NCBI GenBank assembly: GCA_030141605.1
Contig: JAQGDQ010000042.1
Location: 806,001 to 870,000 of the forward strand
Origin: Tubiluchus corallicola
Lineage: Eukaryota > Priapulida > Priapulimorpha > Priapulimorphida > Tubiluchidae
DNA: 64,000 nt
Reading direction: 5' to 3'
A model generated the notes under the pieces. It saw only the letters and a program-made list of their open reading frames with translations. It made no database searches and was not told the DNA's origin. Every line of letters starts with the position of its first letter. The first letter of the stretch is position 1. This document shows, piece by piece, positions 1 through 31,564 of this stretch. A program made the translations under genes and the position numbers.

Positions 1-2437
1 GGGGATAATTTTTTTAAAAAAGCTTAAGGCTTTGCCAACTGGCAATAAACCTGTACAGGAACATACTAGAAGAAATTGGGCATCGACTAACGGAATTGGA
101 TTTTCGACCCTCCCATTTGCGTGCAAGATCGCGGCGAAAACATTATTTCGGAAAAAACTAAGGTTCCGCCAGTTCGCAACGGATCGTCACAAACTTGACA
201 AGGGTGTACTAGAACAAATTTCGCACGTGCCATCTTGAATTCTAGATATCAGCAATAACATCATTTTCGAGAAAAGATTAAAGCCCCAGCAATGGGCTAC
301 GAATCCTCATGAAACTCTACAAATATATTAGGGCTAATTTGATGTTGACTCACTGATCGGATTTTCGATTTGCATCTTAAATTTAAGACGGCGGCACTGA
401 CGTAATTTCTAATCCACGATCTTGAGTTCAGCGAGACCCTGGACCAATAGTTCGAGTTGAACTTGTTTAGTGCCATAAGCTTCGAGGCCCAACATGAGAG
501 TAAATTGAGAAATAGTCGAGTTTTGTAAATTATCATTCCATTAAAACCTAAAAATTAAAAATGTTATAACGCTGTGGAATTTTGAAGAAATGTTTGAGAA
601 ATTTGCGGAGTGTAGAACTGTATAATCTTGTACTGCCCAACGTTGAAGCCGATGAAGCAGGTGCGTTTAACAATACTGGCCAATGCTTGAACTTGCTAGT
701 TGGCTTTATTTCAATGTAGTAATTAAACTACTTTTGTTATCTTTTAATTTATACCACGTTTAAAGCCTACATATTTTATTAAAATTATTAGTGGTAGGTG
801 CCTACGTGACAGTTTTCGTGGTTACAGAACAAGACACTAGAAAATTGTCCAAAAGACCGGAATTGAGCAATTTTGTGCATTTTTCTTCATTTCACCGGTT
901 CAACTAAATAGCAGTAATTAGTTAAAAAACCCAACAATCCCCTATTTTCTCTGTAGCCGCAGAAGTAGTAAATAATGAACCTATTTCATTTTATTGTTGT
1001 GTCTTTACAAAAGCTCAAGTTTCTTCACGATTAAGAGAATTGGAAGTAGTCTATTGGAATCTTGGTGAGGTCGTCGTGTTGTCAGTTTAGGTTCAAAACA
1101 CATCTTCTTCTACTATAAGCTGAGAAATGACGAGAACTTAAAGGTCACATTTCGCATTTTTTTCTTTTTAGTTCACTAAACTAGCAACTACTGGCGTAAA
1201 ACGCATCATACATTATGAATCTCACCTACAGCAGAGATTTAGCCTTCCAAATCTTCTAAAAAGTTAAGGGATATAGCTTTAGTAGTATTTGTAGGTGAAC
1301 TGAGAAAAGACAAAATTCAGCTAAGTATGAAATTTATTAGCATTAGCACTTATTTAAAATGAATTGTTCAGCGATATCTTCACTGCACAGTTTTACTTGC
1401 ATTTAAAGTAAATAGCATTGCACAAGCAAAGCAGAAAAATGAAGCACTTTTTAAGTTGTTAATATAGTGATAATAGTAATTTATTGACAAATGCCCAAAT
1501 AATATCATTTTACACCACCAAAACGTCTTTGGCAACGAACAACATTAGCTTACTGTTAAAATCAAAAATTATATAATTAATTATAGAACTATCTTATTTC
1601 CAAAGAAATCAGGGTACACATCTCGCTGTAATTTCCCTGAAAATATTCGCCTAATTCTTATTATTAGCTTTGCGTAAACAACCACAAAATAACTGGCAAC
1701 TTTTCTATAACTTAAGTTGTAGTTTGTGGAACAAAAAAGTATCAGCAGCTTAGGATAGCTTCGTTTGTACTCACTAAAAAGTTTTAATTAGCATTTCACT
1801 CATTATTTTATCACACATTTCTGAGTCAAAATTTAACATTTGTACAAAACAGGTGGAAAACGTAGTAAAGCCTCATCTAAATTTAATAGGTTCAGTAATT
1901 ACATTCTTAACATATGCGTTTCATGCTGAAGTTGATTACCACAATTGCATATATGGAAGGTTAATCACACACTAGAAAATTAAGTATCTGTCACAATTAC
2001 TGACGCACAGGACTTGTAGAACAGGTTTTATCACAACAGACACAGATCACAAGTTTCACTGGCTTACAAAAAATTTGAAAACCAAACGATTATATTGTCA
2101 AGTATTTTTTGCGAACTTATACCAATATTTTTAGTTATGTGTGTTATGCTTCTCAAATTATCGTTGTGCGTGTTGTTTAAGTACTTTATACTTATATTAG
2201 CTTAATGATTCTTATGCATAAACATATAGCTTGGTGACTGTTTTATACAAAACACATTGAGAGTTCTTGGCAAAACATAATATAAATTTTATATATTTGC
2301 AGTGTAAAATAAAGAATGAAAAACAATAATAAATTTATTATAGTAATACTACCAAAAGAATGTCATAGATTTAAGAAACGAAAGTTTATACACGAACGAA
2401 ATACAAGTGTTTGCAAGGAAGAATGAATGTTCTAACT
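1..2437. other. Unassigned AT-rich DNA at left edge
   Basis: I see no coding exon with family similarity and good splice sites on either strand. Short open frames (for example 32-238 + and 297-536 -) have no recognisable motifs and no convincing splice context. It could be intergenic DNA or introns of a gene extending to the left. Confidence 0.5.
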
Positions 2438-2440
2438 TAC

Positions 2441-2644
2441 CAATTTTGTTTTATGCATCTCTTTGTGATACGGTTCAGAAAAGTAATAATAAGTCCACGT
2501 GAAGTGAAGTCGTCGCAACTTTTGCAGAAATGGATTAAGGTAGTCGGTTGCCAGTACCATGATGAGCTGTACTGAGAACAAGAGCAATGAGCCAATACTC
2601 TTGCTGAAACTCTTGTATATTTGCAGCTGTTTTGTATGCTCCAT
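2441..2644 (-). CDS. Possible coding exon of unknown membrane protein
   Basis: This minus-strand open segment begins with an ATG (2644-2642) preceded at once by an in-frame stop. It runs 68 codons to a strong splice donor (gtaagt just after 2441). The product would hold one hydrophobic stretch at about residues 17-36 (IGSLLLFSVQLIMVLATDYL), followed by a basic and aromatic tail. I do not recognise a family. I found no matching downstream exon toward position 1, so it may be the first coding exon of a gene running off the left edge or a chance frame. The neighbouring NCLX gene is on the opposite strand. Confidence 0.2.
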
Positions 2645-3484
2645 GTATTACTACCTAATAGAGACAAAAAGATTTTTTTTAAGAAAGAAAGTTGAAAATT
2701 CTCTACAAATTAAAGACGATTATGACGACCTGTCACAAAGTTAAATGACGTTTGCTAGCACTGACGGTGATATTAATGACAGTGATGACAACGGTGATGG
2801 TATTGGAGGCGGTAGTGGTTATGGTAGTGATGATGATGGAATGCTCCAACAGAGCAGTAAATGTCTGGAATGACATTATCGTTTTATTTGCATATCATTA
2901 AGATTGAAAATTCGGCAAAAAACACTTATCGAACCTGTAAATTCTGGTCGACAGAAGAAAATATATCTCCTTACTGCTGGATCAGTTTGCAACCACGGTA
3001 ATTGTACAACTTACATGCGTGTTAAAAATATATGATTGCCAAAATTTCTGGCTCTAAATGCAATTCGGTTCTGCCGCTGCGATTTTTGCCAGGGTCGCTT
3101 TATAACCCAGTGTGTAATGATCTATGTATTGTTATGGTTTTTTTGTGAAAATCTGGTTAATATAATTGCCATAAATTATTAGCGAAAAGAGGATATAAGA
3201 GGTCTTCTAGCTTTTTATAACATTCATCTACAGCTTTTACACATTTATTAACTTCAGACGTAAGACTAGGAGTAGATGCTTTATGTAATGTACACGCTCA
3301 AACCAGCGTTGCGTTTCCATGGCTAAATTGTTTATTCTTCAAAAATACAAATTTACTCTAGTCTGTAAATTTATTACATAATTATGCTGGTTAACTACAA
3401 CTATTACCTCTACAAAACTACTGAAGTACGTGCTGGAAAAGTACTTTTTACAGAGTAGTACACTAGACTATAGAAAACTAGAAA
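2645..3484. other. Unassigned DNA left of the TAC array
   Basis: A short GAT/GGT-rich patch lies around 2760-2840. Otherwise I see neither coding exons nor repeats that recur elsewhere in the window. Confidence 0.45.
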
Positions 3485-4335
<851 letters not shown>

Positions 4336-5150
4336 ACCCTGAAATATGGCGAGAAAATTATAACTTTGATATGGTACGTGCATTATATTTCGCTTTTGTG
4401 TTTGCATTTAATTACTCTCCATCTTTTGAGGAGTTTTTGGCTTCATTGTCGTTTTTAAATCTCGACAAATTTGCTCAGACGTTTTTAGTTTTTCATCCTA
4501 ACGAAAGAAGTTCGATATTAGCCTTTTTAGTGCGAGGATATTAAAATACCTTTAAATAGTAGAAAATGTTTGTTTTAATTAACTGCTGGAATACATTTTT
4601 TATTTGTTAGCTGGACGACGTTTTCTTTTTGATTTTACTCACTATATAATCGATTTTTGTACTTTTCGCCTGTCTGTCAACTTTAAGTAACTGTCATATC
4701 ATTAAACATTAAAACTGACAGTGGAAATCACATTTGTAGATAGTAAGTAACCCTTAGTAGACGTCATATCTCACATAAGTTTGTTTTTGTAGTACATTTT
4801 GCAGATATTTTGGCATATCTAGCAATTGTGTATCTTTTTAATCGCCTTATTTCATCAAACTACAGTTCAAAAATTCTAAAACAAGACAACTCAAGCAAAG
4901 CGAAACAAATTTTTGGCACTAAAATTATTTCCGGGGACCAAAAACTAAAGTTTTCTTCAAGCACCCTAGGTATGAATCGTCCCTTGGTTGTATCAGTAAT
5001 TGTAATTTGGTTAGTGCTTCTTTACTTTAGGCACAACGTGATCAAATCTCAACTATAGAAACTTGGGGTCGAGTCAGTATTGGTCTGATCAACACTATAA
5101 TTATCAAAGTATATCCATGTGCTACATGCGGGTTATTTTTGAGTTGCTTC
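4336..5150. other. Presumed 5' flank of the NCLX gene
   Basis: No other exon is recognised here. The reading frame that enters the NCLX start stays open for a short distance upstream without another in-frame ATG close by, so an upstream 5'UTR exon or a trans-splice acceptor cannot be excluded. I could not identify a TATA box or a defined promoter. Confidence 0.35.
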
Positions 5151-23492
<18,342 letters not shown>

Positions 23493-23539
23493 AAAAGAAA
23501 CTGTTGTTTATAAAGCCACTTTAGGACACAACCGTGTAC

Positions 23540-24240
23540 TTTTATTGCTTTTTGTGACTGTTTTGAGGTGACAGTCCTTTGGTAGCATTTATGATAGTCT
23601 GTAAGGTCCTTATGACATTTTTGGGTGTTCTTCTGACTTCTAACAATCTATAGCGTACTTGTGACAGTCTGTATTACCTTTACGAGTCTTTCATGTTTTT
23701 GTGACAGTTTACATTGTAGTTGTGACAGTTTTTGATACCATTGCGAGTGGTGACAATCTGTACTGGTACGTGACAGTTGTTAATATCCTTTTGACACCAG
23801 TTTTGATGTTAATGTGATGCATAGTCCATTGTGTCCGCGTTTCAGGCTATAATACATTTGTGACAGTTTAAATGTTGTTGTGACAATGTTCTTGTAATTT
23901 TCTTGAATGTTTTTGTGGCAGTCTGTAATGTCCTTGTGACAACATTTGATGTTTTTGTGGCAGTCTATGGTGTTGTTGGGATAGCTTTGGGTATTATTTT
24001 GTGACAGTCTTTCGTGTTTTTTTGACAGTTTACAGGCCTCATGGCTATAATGCTCTTATGGCAATCATTAGTTCTCTCGCGGCAGTCTTTCGTGCTGACA
24101 GTCTTTCGTGATGACAGTCTTTGGTGTTGACAATCTTTTGTATTGACAATCTTTCGTGTTGACAGTTTATAGTGCATTTGTGACAATCTATTTGGTCCTT
24201 GTGACAGTCTATGTAGTAACTTTGGTAAAATTGACAGGTA
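23540..24240. repeat. Degenerate TGACAGT-type minisatellite downstream of NCLX
   Basis: Roughly 700 bp of diverged units built on TTTGTGACAGTCT plus a variable 12-20 bp spacer, starting some 50 bp after the NCLX stop codon. It may lie within the 3'UTR, because the nearest clear AATAAA is beyond it. The 92-residue minus-strand frame across its right part shows the same repeat as NTKDCQHQR-like units. Confidence 0.75.
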
Positions 24241-24361
24241 CACCGTTGTTGATGTACAATAATTGTGGCTGTCTATGGTGTAGGCTTATATGAGACTTTA
24301 TTCTGTGATCTGTGCACATACGAAATTCATATCAACCGGACGCCAATATAGGATAAAAAAT

Positions 24362-24367
24362 AATAAA
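24362..24367 (+). terminator. Candidate polyadenylation signal of NCLX
   Basis: AATAAA about 870 nt after the stop codon, with no clear earlier hexamer seen. Long 3'UTRs are possible, but the link is only positional. Confidence 0.3.
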
Positions 24368-24369
24368 AA

Positions 24370-25556
24370 TGTATTGAATGGGTTAGAGCTTCGATGGACA
24401 AACGTTAGGTTTTTTGCATAATATTTTGACTGTAGGCAAATGAGTAAATTTTGCAGTAAGAATCGATATGATTAGTAAACCACCAATTTTTGAGCATTCA
24501 CGAACAAAGAAACGGCTGAATTAGCTTCAAGATTAGATAGCCCGAACAGCGTCTGTTTTTCTTGAATTTTTATTTTGTGAGTCATCGGTGAGTACACGAA
24601 GAGGTTAATTGTTGATTTCAAAACGTTATGATTGAATTAAGTGATAAAGATCCGTTCTTGTTACTCCAAATTGTGTGTGTAATTTGTGTCAAAGTGTAAA
24701 AATATTCGTATAGCAAAATTTAAGATAATTAATTAGCACCTCTAATGCTTGTAGTATATCTCTTTTGTGAATTCTTACCTATTTGTTTCTCTGAATTCAA
24801 ATCTGACAGCAGACAATATTCTTTGTTATATTATATTAATTCATATTTATGCCTAATTTTGTTGATTACTGCAATGCCGAATTTCAATTCACTGTTAAAT
24901 GAATAAGTTATAACTAAACCTGTAATGGACATGTACAAAAATTATGTCGATTTTTTATACACATGTATACTCAAATGTAATTTTATTGTAAACAATTTGT
25001 GTACTCTCTGTTGCAATTTAACATTTTTATCATAGATACAAGAGTTCGATTTAAAGAACAAATATTAGAAACATATTTTAATACGTTTTGAAATTTTGAA
25101 ATATCGTAAATTATTAATAAATAAATAAATAAATAAATACAAGTACATATGTTACTCAATTTCGTAATAGCAATGTTTCATAAAGAGTATAGAACTTGTT
25201 CAGAAATTAATCAATCATTTAATTGATTTAATACACTAATAAGCCTTGTTTAAATGTTACTGAAAAAATAGGCCTATCAACGCTCACAGAAACGGCGGTC
25301 TACGCCTAACACCCACACAAACTGTTTCTACTTTCGATTCCAGAATGATCGTGCACGCTAAGCCATACTTGACACGCATAAAATGTTTTCGTTTTCACTA
25401 CCATGAATTAAATTTTGACCAAACGTTTAAAAGTCACACGAAAAGGTGCTCCAGTACTTACTGCTCTGTTTACTGAAGAGGTGGCGATTGATAGGTAAAG
25501 TAATAATGAACTAGTTCTTCAAATAACATTAGTGGACTCAGAACGACACTGTAAGA
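24370..25556. other. Intergenic DNA between NCLX and the metalloproteinase
   Basis: AT-rich, with a short (AAAT)n run at about 25115-25140. It must contain the promoter of the downstream gene, but I cannot define a TATA box or start site with confidence. Confidence 0.45.
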
Positions 25557-27681
25557 ATGACTTTCACTGATTTACCACGTTTTAGTTCCCTCATCTTTTT
25601 ATTTTTGTATTGTTTGAGTTTTTCAAATACCGCTCCGTTACAAGATAGAGCTTTGCCAGACGACAAAATCACATTCGCTATAGTAAGTTCACTTTTTTAC
25701 AATTTGAAGCAATTAAAGCATGATTTAAATTTGTATTAGCCTTCGTATATGCTCTAATAATGTAGAACTGTTATGTCATAGATCTTCCTTCATAGGTATT
25801 CAGCTTCTGGACTTAAGTGATTACACTGACGTGTTTCAAGGTGTGTAGAAATGTGATTACGATATTTTGTTATTTGACAGGTAAACTGTAAATGAATTTT
25901 GTATTATAATCACGTCTGAAGCTTTAGTGATTCTAACGTTGGTCTTGCTCTAGGAATATTTAAAGCAGTATGGATATTTGAAGGAAAACTCCGATGAGAA
26001 GATAACAGCAGACGACTTGAGTTACGCTATCCTGTAAGCTTTTGTATCTTTCTGTACAACATTTTCTATGTACCGTTTCATTTAAGATGCTCCTCCCCAC
26101 AGCAGAGCTAACGTTTTTAACATGGCAGATAAGTTATTTTTAAACGTTTTGTTTTGCTGATTACAATGCTTATAAACGTGTTTGCTAAGAAAACAGTACT
26201 AGGTTCATCTGGGACGTAAAACGCTTAAAATTTTCGCAAAGTCTTTATTCTGTACATGTATATGTATTAATTTATAGGCCTTTATTTGTGGGTCAAAATT
26301 TCCGACGTCGTGTACTATATCATATAATAATAATACAATTACATGCAAAAATTCAAATCAATACAATTACAGTATCGTACAAGTATAAATCCGTAGCAAC
26401 AGTAATGACATAAATGACGTCAGTGCAAGATTACGTTTATTAATAGGATTCAGGTTGCCTTACTTTGACACTACCTTTAAAATTAGCAAACGTTTTTTGG
26501 AAAAGTGACATTGACAAATAAAATTTATTCATCAAAAAAGAACAAACAATACAATACTGCAGTTAGTTTTGAGCAGGATTTTTTAGACTACTCCGGTCCT
26601 TTGTTGACAAATACCCAAACCACTATCTAACAACCTAAAGCCTTGGACCAGCAGGCTTTTTCTGTGCTTCTAGATGCATGCTAGTTTTACCTACGTTTAG
26701 AAACGTTTACTTTTTTACCTACACCCAAAGACTTTTAATATAAACATTTTTACTTTTAACTGTTTAATACGCACAACTATAGACAAAAATACAAACAACG
26801 AAATTAACTGGAATAGCAATAAAATCGCTTTGTTTCTTGCGCTTCTGTTTGATGTATTAAACCGTTCAGTAGCATGTAACTGTCTCACCACATTTCATGG
26901 CCGTGTTTTTATTAGCAGAAGAAAATAATGCAAAAGAGACCGAAAAATTATTAGTACTTTCATTCTATGTGGCAGGTTGTTTCAGTCTCATTATGGTGTA
27001 TCAGATATTAGTAGCGGTGTATTAGACGACGCTACAATAGAGAAGATGAAGGAGCCAAGATGTGGAAACAGTGATGTAAAAGAAGTCGAAGAAAATGTTG
27101 TTGACTATTCTCAGCACAATGGTGTTCAAGATGCTTCAGGTATCACAACTGCACAAAGTAATTAATGTAAAGGAGAAGAAGCAAAATATTACTATTGTTA
27201 TGTATGATTAACTTTTTATTAATAAGATAATACAGTTTTCGCCCAAATTTGCAATCAGAAGTGACGTAAGAGATTTTTGCCTGTGATTTAAGGGACAAAG
27301 AAGTCTAGCGTTTTGCTTATGTAAAATTTATTTACACTCATTATTATGAATGTAATCCGCTATGATGCACTTTTGCTGCTTAGGACAGTTGTGCCCCAGA
27401 TGTTTGGGTGTCGGATGTTTGAGTTCCGTACATTTGGCCTTAAATATTTGGACCTCAGGGTTCAGACATTTCAGCCCAAACGTTTCGGCCCCGGATATCT
27501 AGGACCGCGAGATTTGGGCCTATTGAGCTTGAAATTTCACGACTTCAGTTACTAAGCGTTTTATGAACTCGCTCTTTAAGCTTCGAGGTGAAGAATGGGC
27601 AGCATTAATGCTGTATTGTTAATTGTTGCAGTTCTTAGCAAAATACGTGTATGCAACAAACGTTATATACTTATACTTAAT

Positions 27682-27726
<45 letters not shown>

Positions 27727-30700
27727 GTCATTCTTATTATTTTATTTCGTACAATAACATATACAGCCGTATTATTATCCGGAGTTTTAGATGTGTTCTA
27801 AATAAGATTTCTGTACATTGTAGTATAAAATTAAATTTATTTTAGTGAATTTTTTTGATCGCTGGAAGAGATGTGAGCTCACCTGGAAAGTTTTGCAGGG
27901 AGATCATAGAAGATCCATGGACGAACTAAAGTAAAATTTAATAATCACATTAACTTCACAATCTTATTAATAATGAAGATATGTAACATTTCCTTCAATG
28001 CATAGATTTTGATTAAATTATTATTATTATTATTATTATAGGTCTTTTATTTGCGCAGACATACAACCTTATAATACATTATGTACAAGTGGTGCCCTCT
28101 GTTTGTAGGTTAGTACAATCAAATCGAAACTTAAATACATATAAGTTAATACCATGAACAGGCTATAAATTATTTACAACGACTTTCTCTTCTTCGGAAA
28201 TAAATGAAATTAGCTGCTTTTATCTAATAATTTTGGTGAATTTGTTAGATAAAAGCAGCTAATTTTGAAGTTTGAATAAACGCAATAAATATCGCAAAAA
28301 ACAAACATTTTCATTGTAATCTTGCAGGCAATTATTAGAGAGATCCCTGCGTATTTGGATTGCTGCTGCTAATAAAGGAAGAAGCGTACCTGCCCTAAGG
28401 TTTGCAGTCTTAAGTGGCGTTTACCTAGCATCCGGAATGCATATGCGTTATCCACCTGTGGAATAGCTGCGGAATAAAATCAATAGGAATCGCTGCAGAA
28501 AAAAAACGCGTAATGCAAGTCTAGCAAACGGGTGCTTTGAAAACAACATTATCCGATTTTGTTTATCCCGCATCCACATTCCGAATGCTGGACAAACGCT
28601 GCTTTAAAATTTTGTCGAAAAATGTCATATCTAAGTGTAATGTCATTATCCTAGCTAAGCGTAATGCTAAGCAATATAACTTTGTATGGAAAGTTTTTGA
28701 GACATATTTTAAAATTCCCTTTTCCTCCTATTTAAGACAAATTTGAAGAAAACAACGTTATCTGGGAAGATTATTCAACCAATATCATTAAACTCAATTG
28801 TTTTGCATTTTAGTTTTCGAATCAAGATAACATTTTGTGTGAACTAACACATATACCCCTTACAGAGTAAGAGAAGCAACGGATGGTGAAGATGCAACTA
28901 TTAAGCTAGGATTTCTGCGTCGGTCTCATGGAGATTTTCTTGCGTTTGATGGCAGAGGTGGTACCTACGCACATGCTTTCTTTCCTGTATCTGGAAGAAA
29001 CTACAAGGTAATTTGAGTTGCTTAATCTTATCATTTTTCATGTCAGTAGCTTATCAAGTAGTTGCAAAGTCATTGTTTTAGTTGTGGGATTTTTTTAATA
29101 ATTATTACTATTCGTATCATTAACAATTTAATTTGAGTTAACTTGTTTTCACACATTTTCCATTAACACCCTTTTTGAGCAATCATTTTTTCAGAGGTGC
29201 TTAAATATTTTACTGGTATCAACGTCCCCCTACTGTGGCATTGGTACAGGTGGCGTTTGTTGGATTGTGTGCTACAAGGAGGATATCTGGGGCCTGCTCT
29301 GTCATGTTGGACTGGTAGCTCAGCTGATACAGCACAGGAGTACTAATCCCAAAGTCTCGGGTTCAAGGTCTAGGCCACAATTAGTAATAACCCAACTAGT
29401 CCAGCATCTTCAGCATTTCTAATTTTTCAGCATCTTCTTTCTTTCTTCAACTCATTAACTGCCCAATGGGTAAAAATTGTTGTAAAATACACCGCAGTGG
29501 TTTATTTAGAGCATTCTGGCATTCACAGTTGTAATCTAATTAATAATATTTGACTAGTTTTGCCAGCTTTTAAGTCAAAATAAGCGTTGGTTTGTTTGTT
29601 TGCAGGGTCGTATTCATTTTGATTCCGACGAGGATTGGAGAAGTAATTTTTTCCCGGGCACAGTGTTAAAGTACACAATGTTGCACGAAGTTGGGCATGC
29701 TCTTGGATTATATCACACTAATGACAGGTACAATTTTCTTGACTATAATCAATCACCTTGTTGCACTTAAAACGGGCTTATGTAAAGGAGTAAAATATTC
29801 ACCGGAGTGTCCAAAACCTCAACTTTTGTTTGCACACGTGATAACATACCCCACGGCGTCGTTTCGCTGAAAGAAACCACTCAAAATATGTAGCAAAATA
29901 TGCAGATGTAGCAGTTTTGGGGACTTGTGACTTACGTTGACGTCTGCCAAGTAAACATCAACTAAAGAACCTTGTTAAAAACGCCTAAGATTATTAAAAT
30001 CAATGTATAACTGTATTTCATGATTTCGTAATTTTGTTAGGTAATCGTAGGTGCATAGAGAAAAAATTGAATTAATTTGGTTTCTTGCTTTGCACAACTG
30101 AAGTATCATAATTGGTCACAAAATTAATTTTATTTTTGATTCACAGTTGTATGCGATCAGCAAACATAGTAGAACTATCTGAATCTTTCGCACAAGTTCA
30201 TATTTAAGATTTTTTAACTCCTGAGTCCGATGCCCTTTAAGCAAGGGCCTACAGCGTATATAAATAGATATAAACGAAGTAATAACTATTATGATTACAT
30301 TGACGTTTGATGTGTTTTCTGCACAGCTTTTATTATCGAATGCATGTTTACCGATGTTTGTTGCTATTTTCAGGCGTAGTGTCATGTATCCATTCATTAC
30401 CGGCTCTGCTAGGTTTAGGGAAGACTTGCAGCCCGAGGATATACAACGAATAAAGCGTCTGTATAGCTGTGAGTAGAACGTTATAGTAGTGAAGTGATTA
30501 ACTGTCCAGCAGCGGCTTTGAGTGAGATGAATGGCGTAAGACATAATATCTTCTAATAAAGTTTCACCATAGCTCCTGCATTGCTGAGTGCCTATTCTAA
30601 TCAGAATCTAAAGGTATTAAATAAATCTTTTGAAACTGAATGGGTGTACCTAAAAGTCTGGAATCATACGTAGGCTAACATTAACCTTAGTTCTAATCCT

Positions 30701-31120
30701 AATCTTAACCCAAACTAGGAGAATAATTTGGAAATGCTTGTGAATGAGCCAGCAACAAAATCTAATTGAGAACCTTCAGATCAATATACCCCCTGTTATT
30801 ATTTTGTCTGTTTCAGCTACGTTCCTGTTTCACGTTAATTATCATTCATTGTGACATTTGTTTAAATTTTTGCAGCAAACAATTTTTGTCGGCCGATATT
30901 TACCGAGTTTGCCGCCACCACAGCTGGTTTTCCAGTGACGTCATCATCACCAACAACACTAGCAACTCTATCTACAACAACTACTGCCTCTAGTAGAAGA
31001 GGTTTTCCTCGTCGCCGCCCATATAGAAGGCAGGGATATTACTACTGGCGTGTCTTTTGTCGTCCATACTGGGGTTGCCGCAGACGTTATTTCTTCCGTC
31101 CATCTCGTTACCGTGGATAA
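25557..31120 (+). CDS. Secreted matrix metalloproteinase (M10A), no hemopexin domain, 9 exons
   Basis: This is a zinc endopeptidase of extracellular matrix or secreted substrates, made as an inactive precursor. Exons: 25557-25682, 25954-26033, 26976-27139, 27846-27930, 28328-28399, 28866-29007, 29606-29727, 30374-30468, 30876-31120; stop TAA. The sum is 1,131 nt, or 376 aa, with all phases matching. In order: a signal peptide (1 to about 25); a prodomain with YLKQYGYL (44-51) and cysteine switch PRCGNSD (96-102, Cys98); a catalytic domain from WKRCELTW, with HGDFLAFDGRGGTYAHAFFP for the structural Zn and Ca sites; zinc site HEVGHALGLYH (250-260); Met-turn SVMYP (266-270). After LYS (about 295) comes a Thr/Ser linker and a basic, aromatic, Cys-containing tail instead of hemopexin repeats. 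No convincing furin site is seen. If the intron after 30468 is kept, a stop follows after two more residues (Cys-Glu), giving a short matrilysin-like form. No specific orthologue is claimed. Confidence 0.92.
27385..27545. repeat. Short tandem minisatellite (about 15-16 bp unit)
   Basis: Diverged head-to-tail units such as GATGTTTGGGTGTCG, GATGTTTGAGTTCCG, TACATTTGGCC and AACGTTTCGGCCCCG within metalloproteinase intron 3. The overlapping 69-residue frame is a by-product. Confidence 0.65.
27684..27726. repeat. (ATC)n microsatellite
   Basis: About 14 ATC triplets in metalloproteinase intron 3. A (TTA)n run of about 20 bp also occurs at 28019-28040 in intron 4. Confidence 0.9.
28207..28265. other. 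Perfect 21-bp inverted repeat with 17-nt loop
   Basis: The left arm 28207-28227 begins AAATTAGCTGC; the right arm 28245-28265 begins TTAGATAAAAG and is its exact reverse complement. The loop is 28228-28244. It lies in metalloproteinase intron 4. Transcribed from either strand it would give a short, fully paired hairpin. It could be a small-RNA precursor, the tip of a foldback element, or a chance palindrome in AT-rich DNA. Confidence 0.7.
29305..29395 (+). repeat. tRNA-derived SINE-like sequence (metalloproteinase intron 6)
   Basis: GGTAGCTCAGCTGATACAG resembles a tRNA D-arm/A-box, and CGGGTTCAAGGTC about 40 nt later resembles the T-arm/B-box. The 3' part does not pair into a proper acceptor stem with the 5' end, so I read it as a tRNA-derived repeat, not a functional tRNA gene. 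Confidence 0.55.
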
Positions 31121-31332
31121 AAGTACCGTGGATATTTTATTCGTAAGCTTCCTGCGCTCGACGAACAGTGGCATTAGTTTTTTGTATCAAAATTTCTTGC
31201 CTACGATTACTGATTTAAAACATATAGCTACAGTGACTGTCACGTGACAAGTACTTGACGATGACGTAGGTGATGATCAGATCGTAAATTATGTTCAGAT
31301 TTTCGTTAAATAGATGTATTACAACATGCAGT

Positions 31333-31338
31333 AATAAA
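31333..31338 (+). terminator. Candidate polyadenylation signal of the metalloproteinase
   Basis: AATAAA 213 nt after the stop codon, in an AT-rich setting. Support is positional only. Confidence 0.4.
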
Positions 31339-31564
31339 AACTTAACCTATAGATTCGGATGATGATGACGTTATAGTAGTGGTGATGATGATAGTAATGA
31401 ATGATTTATATTCATTTTGACTTTTTAAAGTTTAATAGTCTTACAAGTTATTAAATACTGTTAACTGTGATCATTATAAGTATTTATTTTGCTAAACGTT
31501 TTTGTTAGTTATTAATTTTTATTAAGTTCCCTTATCTCAAATAAATAAATAATTATTTTAATTT

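Noticed and set aside
23540-24240. Possible CRISPR-like array or regulatory RNA repeat
   Set aside because: Units and spacers are degenerate and tandem, without uniform repeats; the host is an animal genome. A minisatellite explains it.
28861-28990. Furin-activated type of metalloproteinase
   Set aside because: The only RxKR-like word (RWKR, in exon 4 at about 27858-27872) aligns with the start of the catalytic domain, not with the usual furin site at the end of the prodomain.
29305-29395. Functional tRNA gene
   Set aside because: A- and B-box-like words are present, but no consistent acceptor stem or anticodon arm could be formed.
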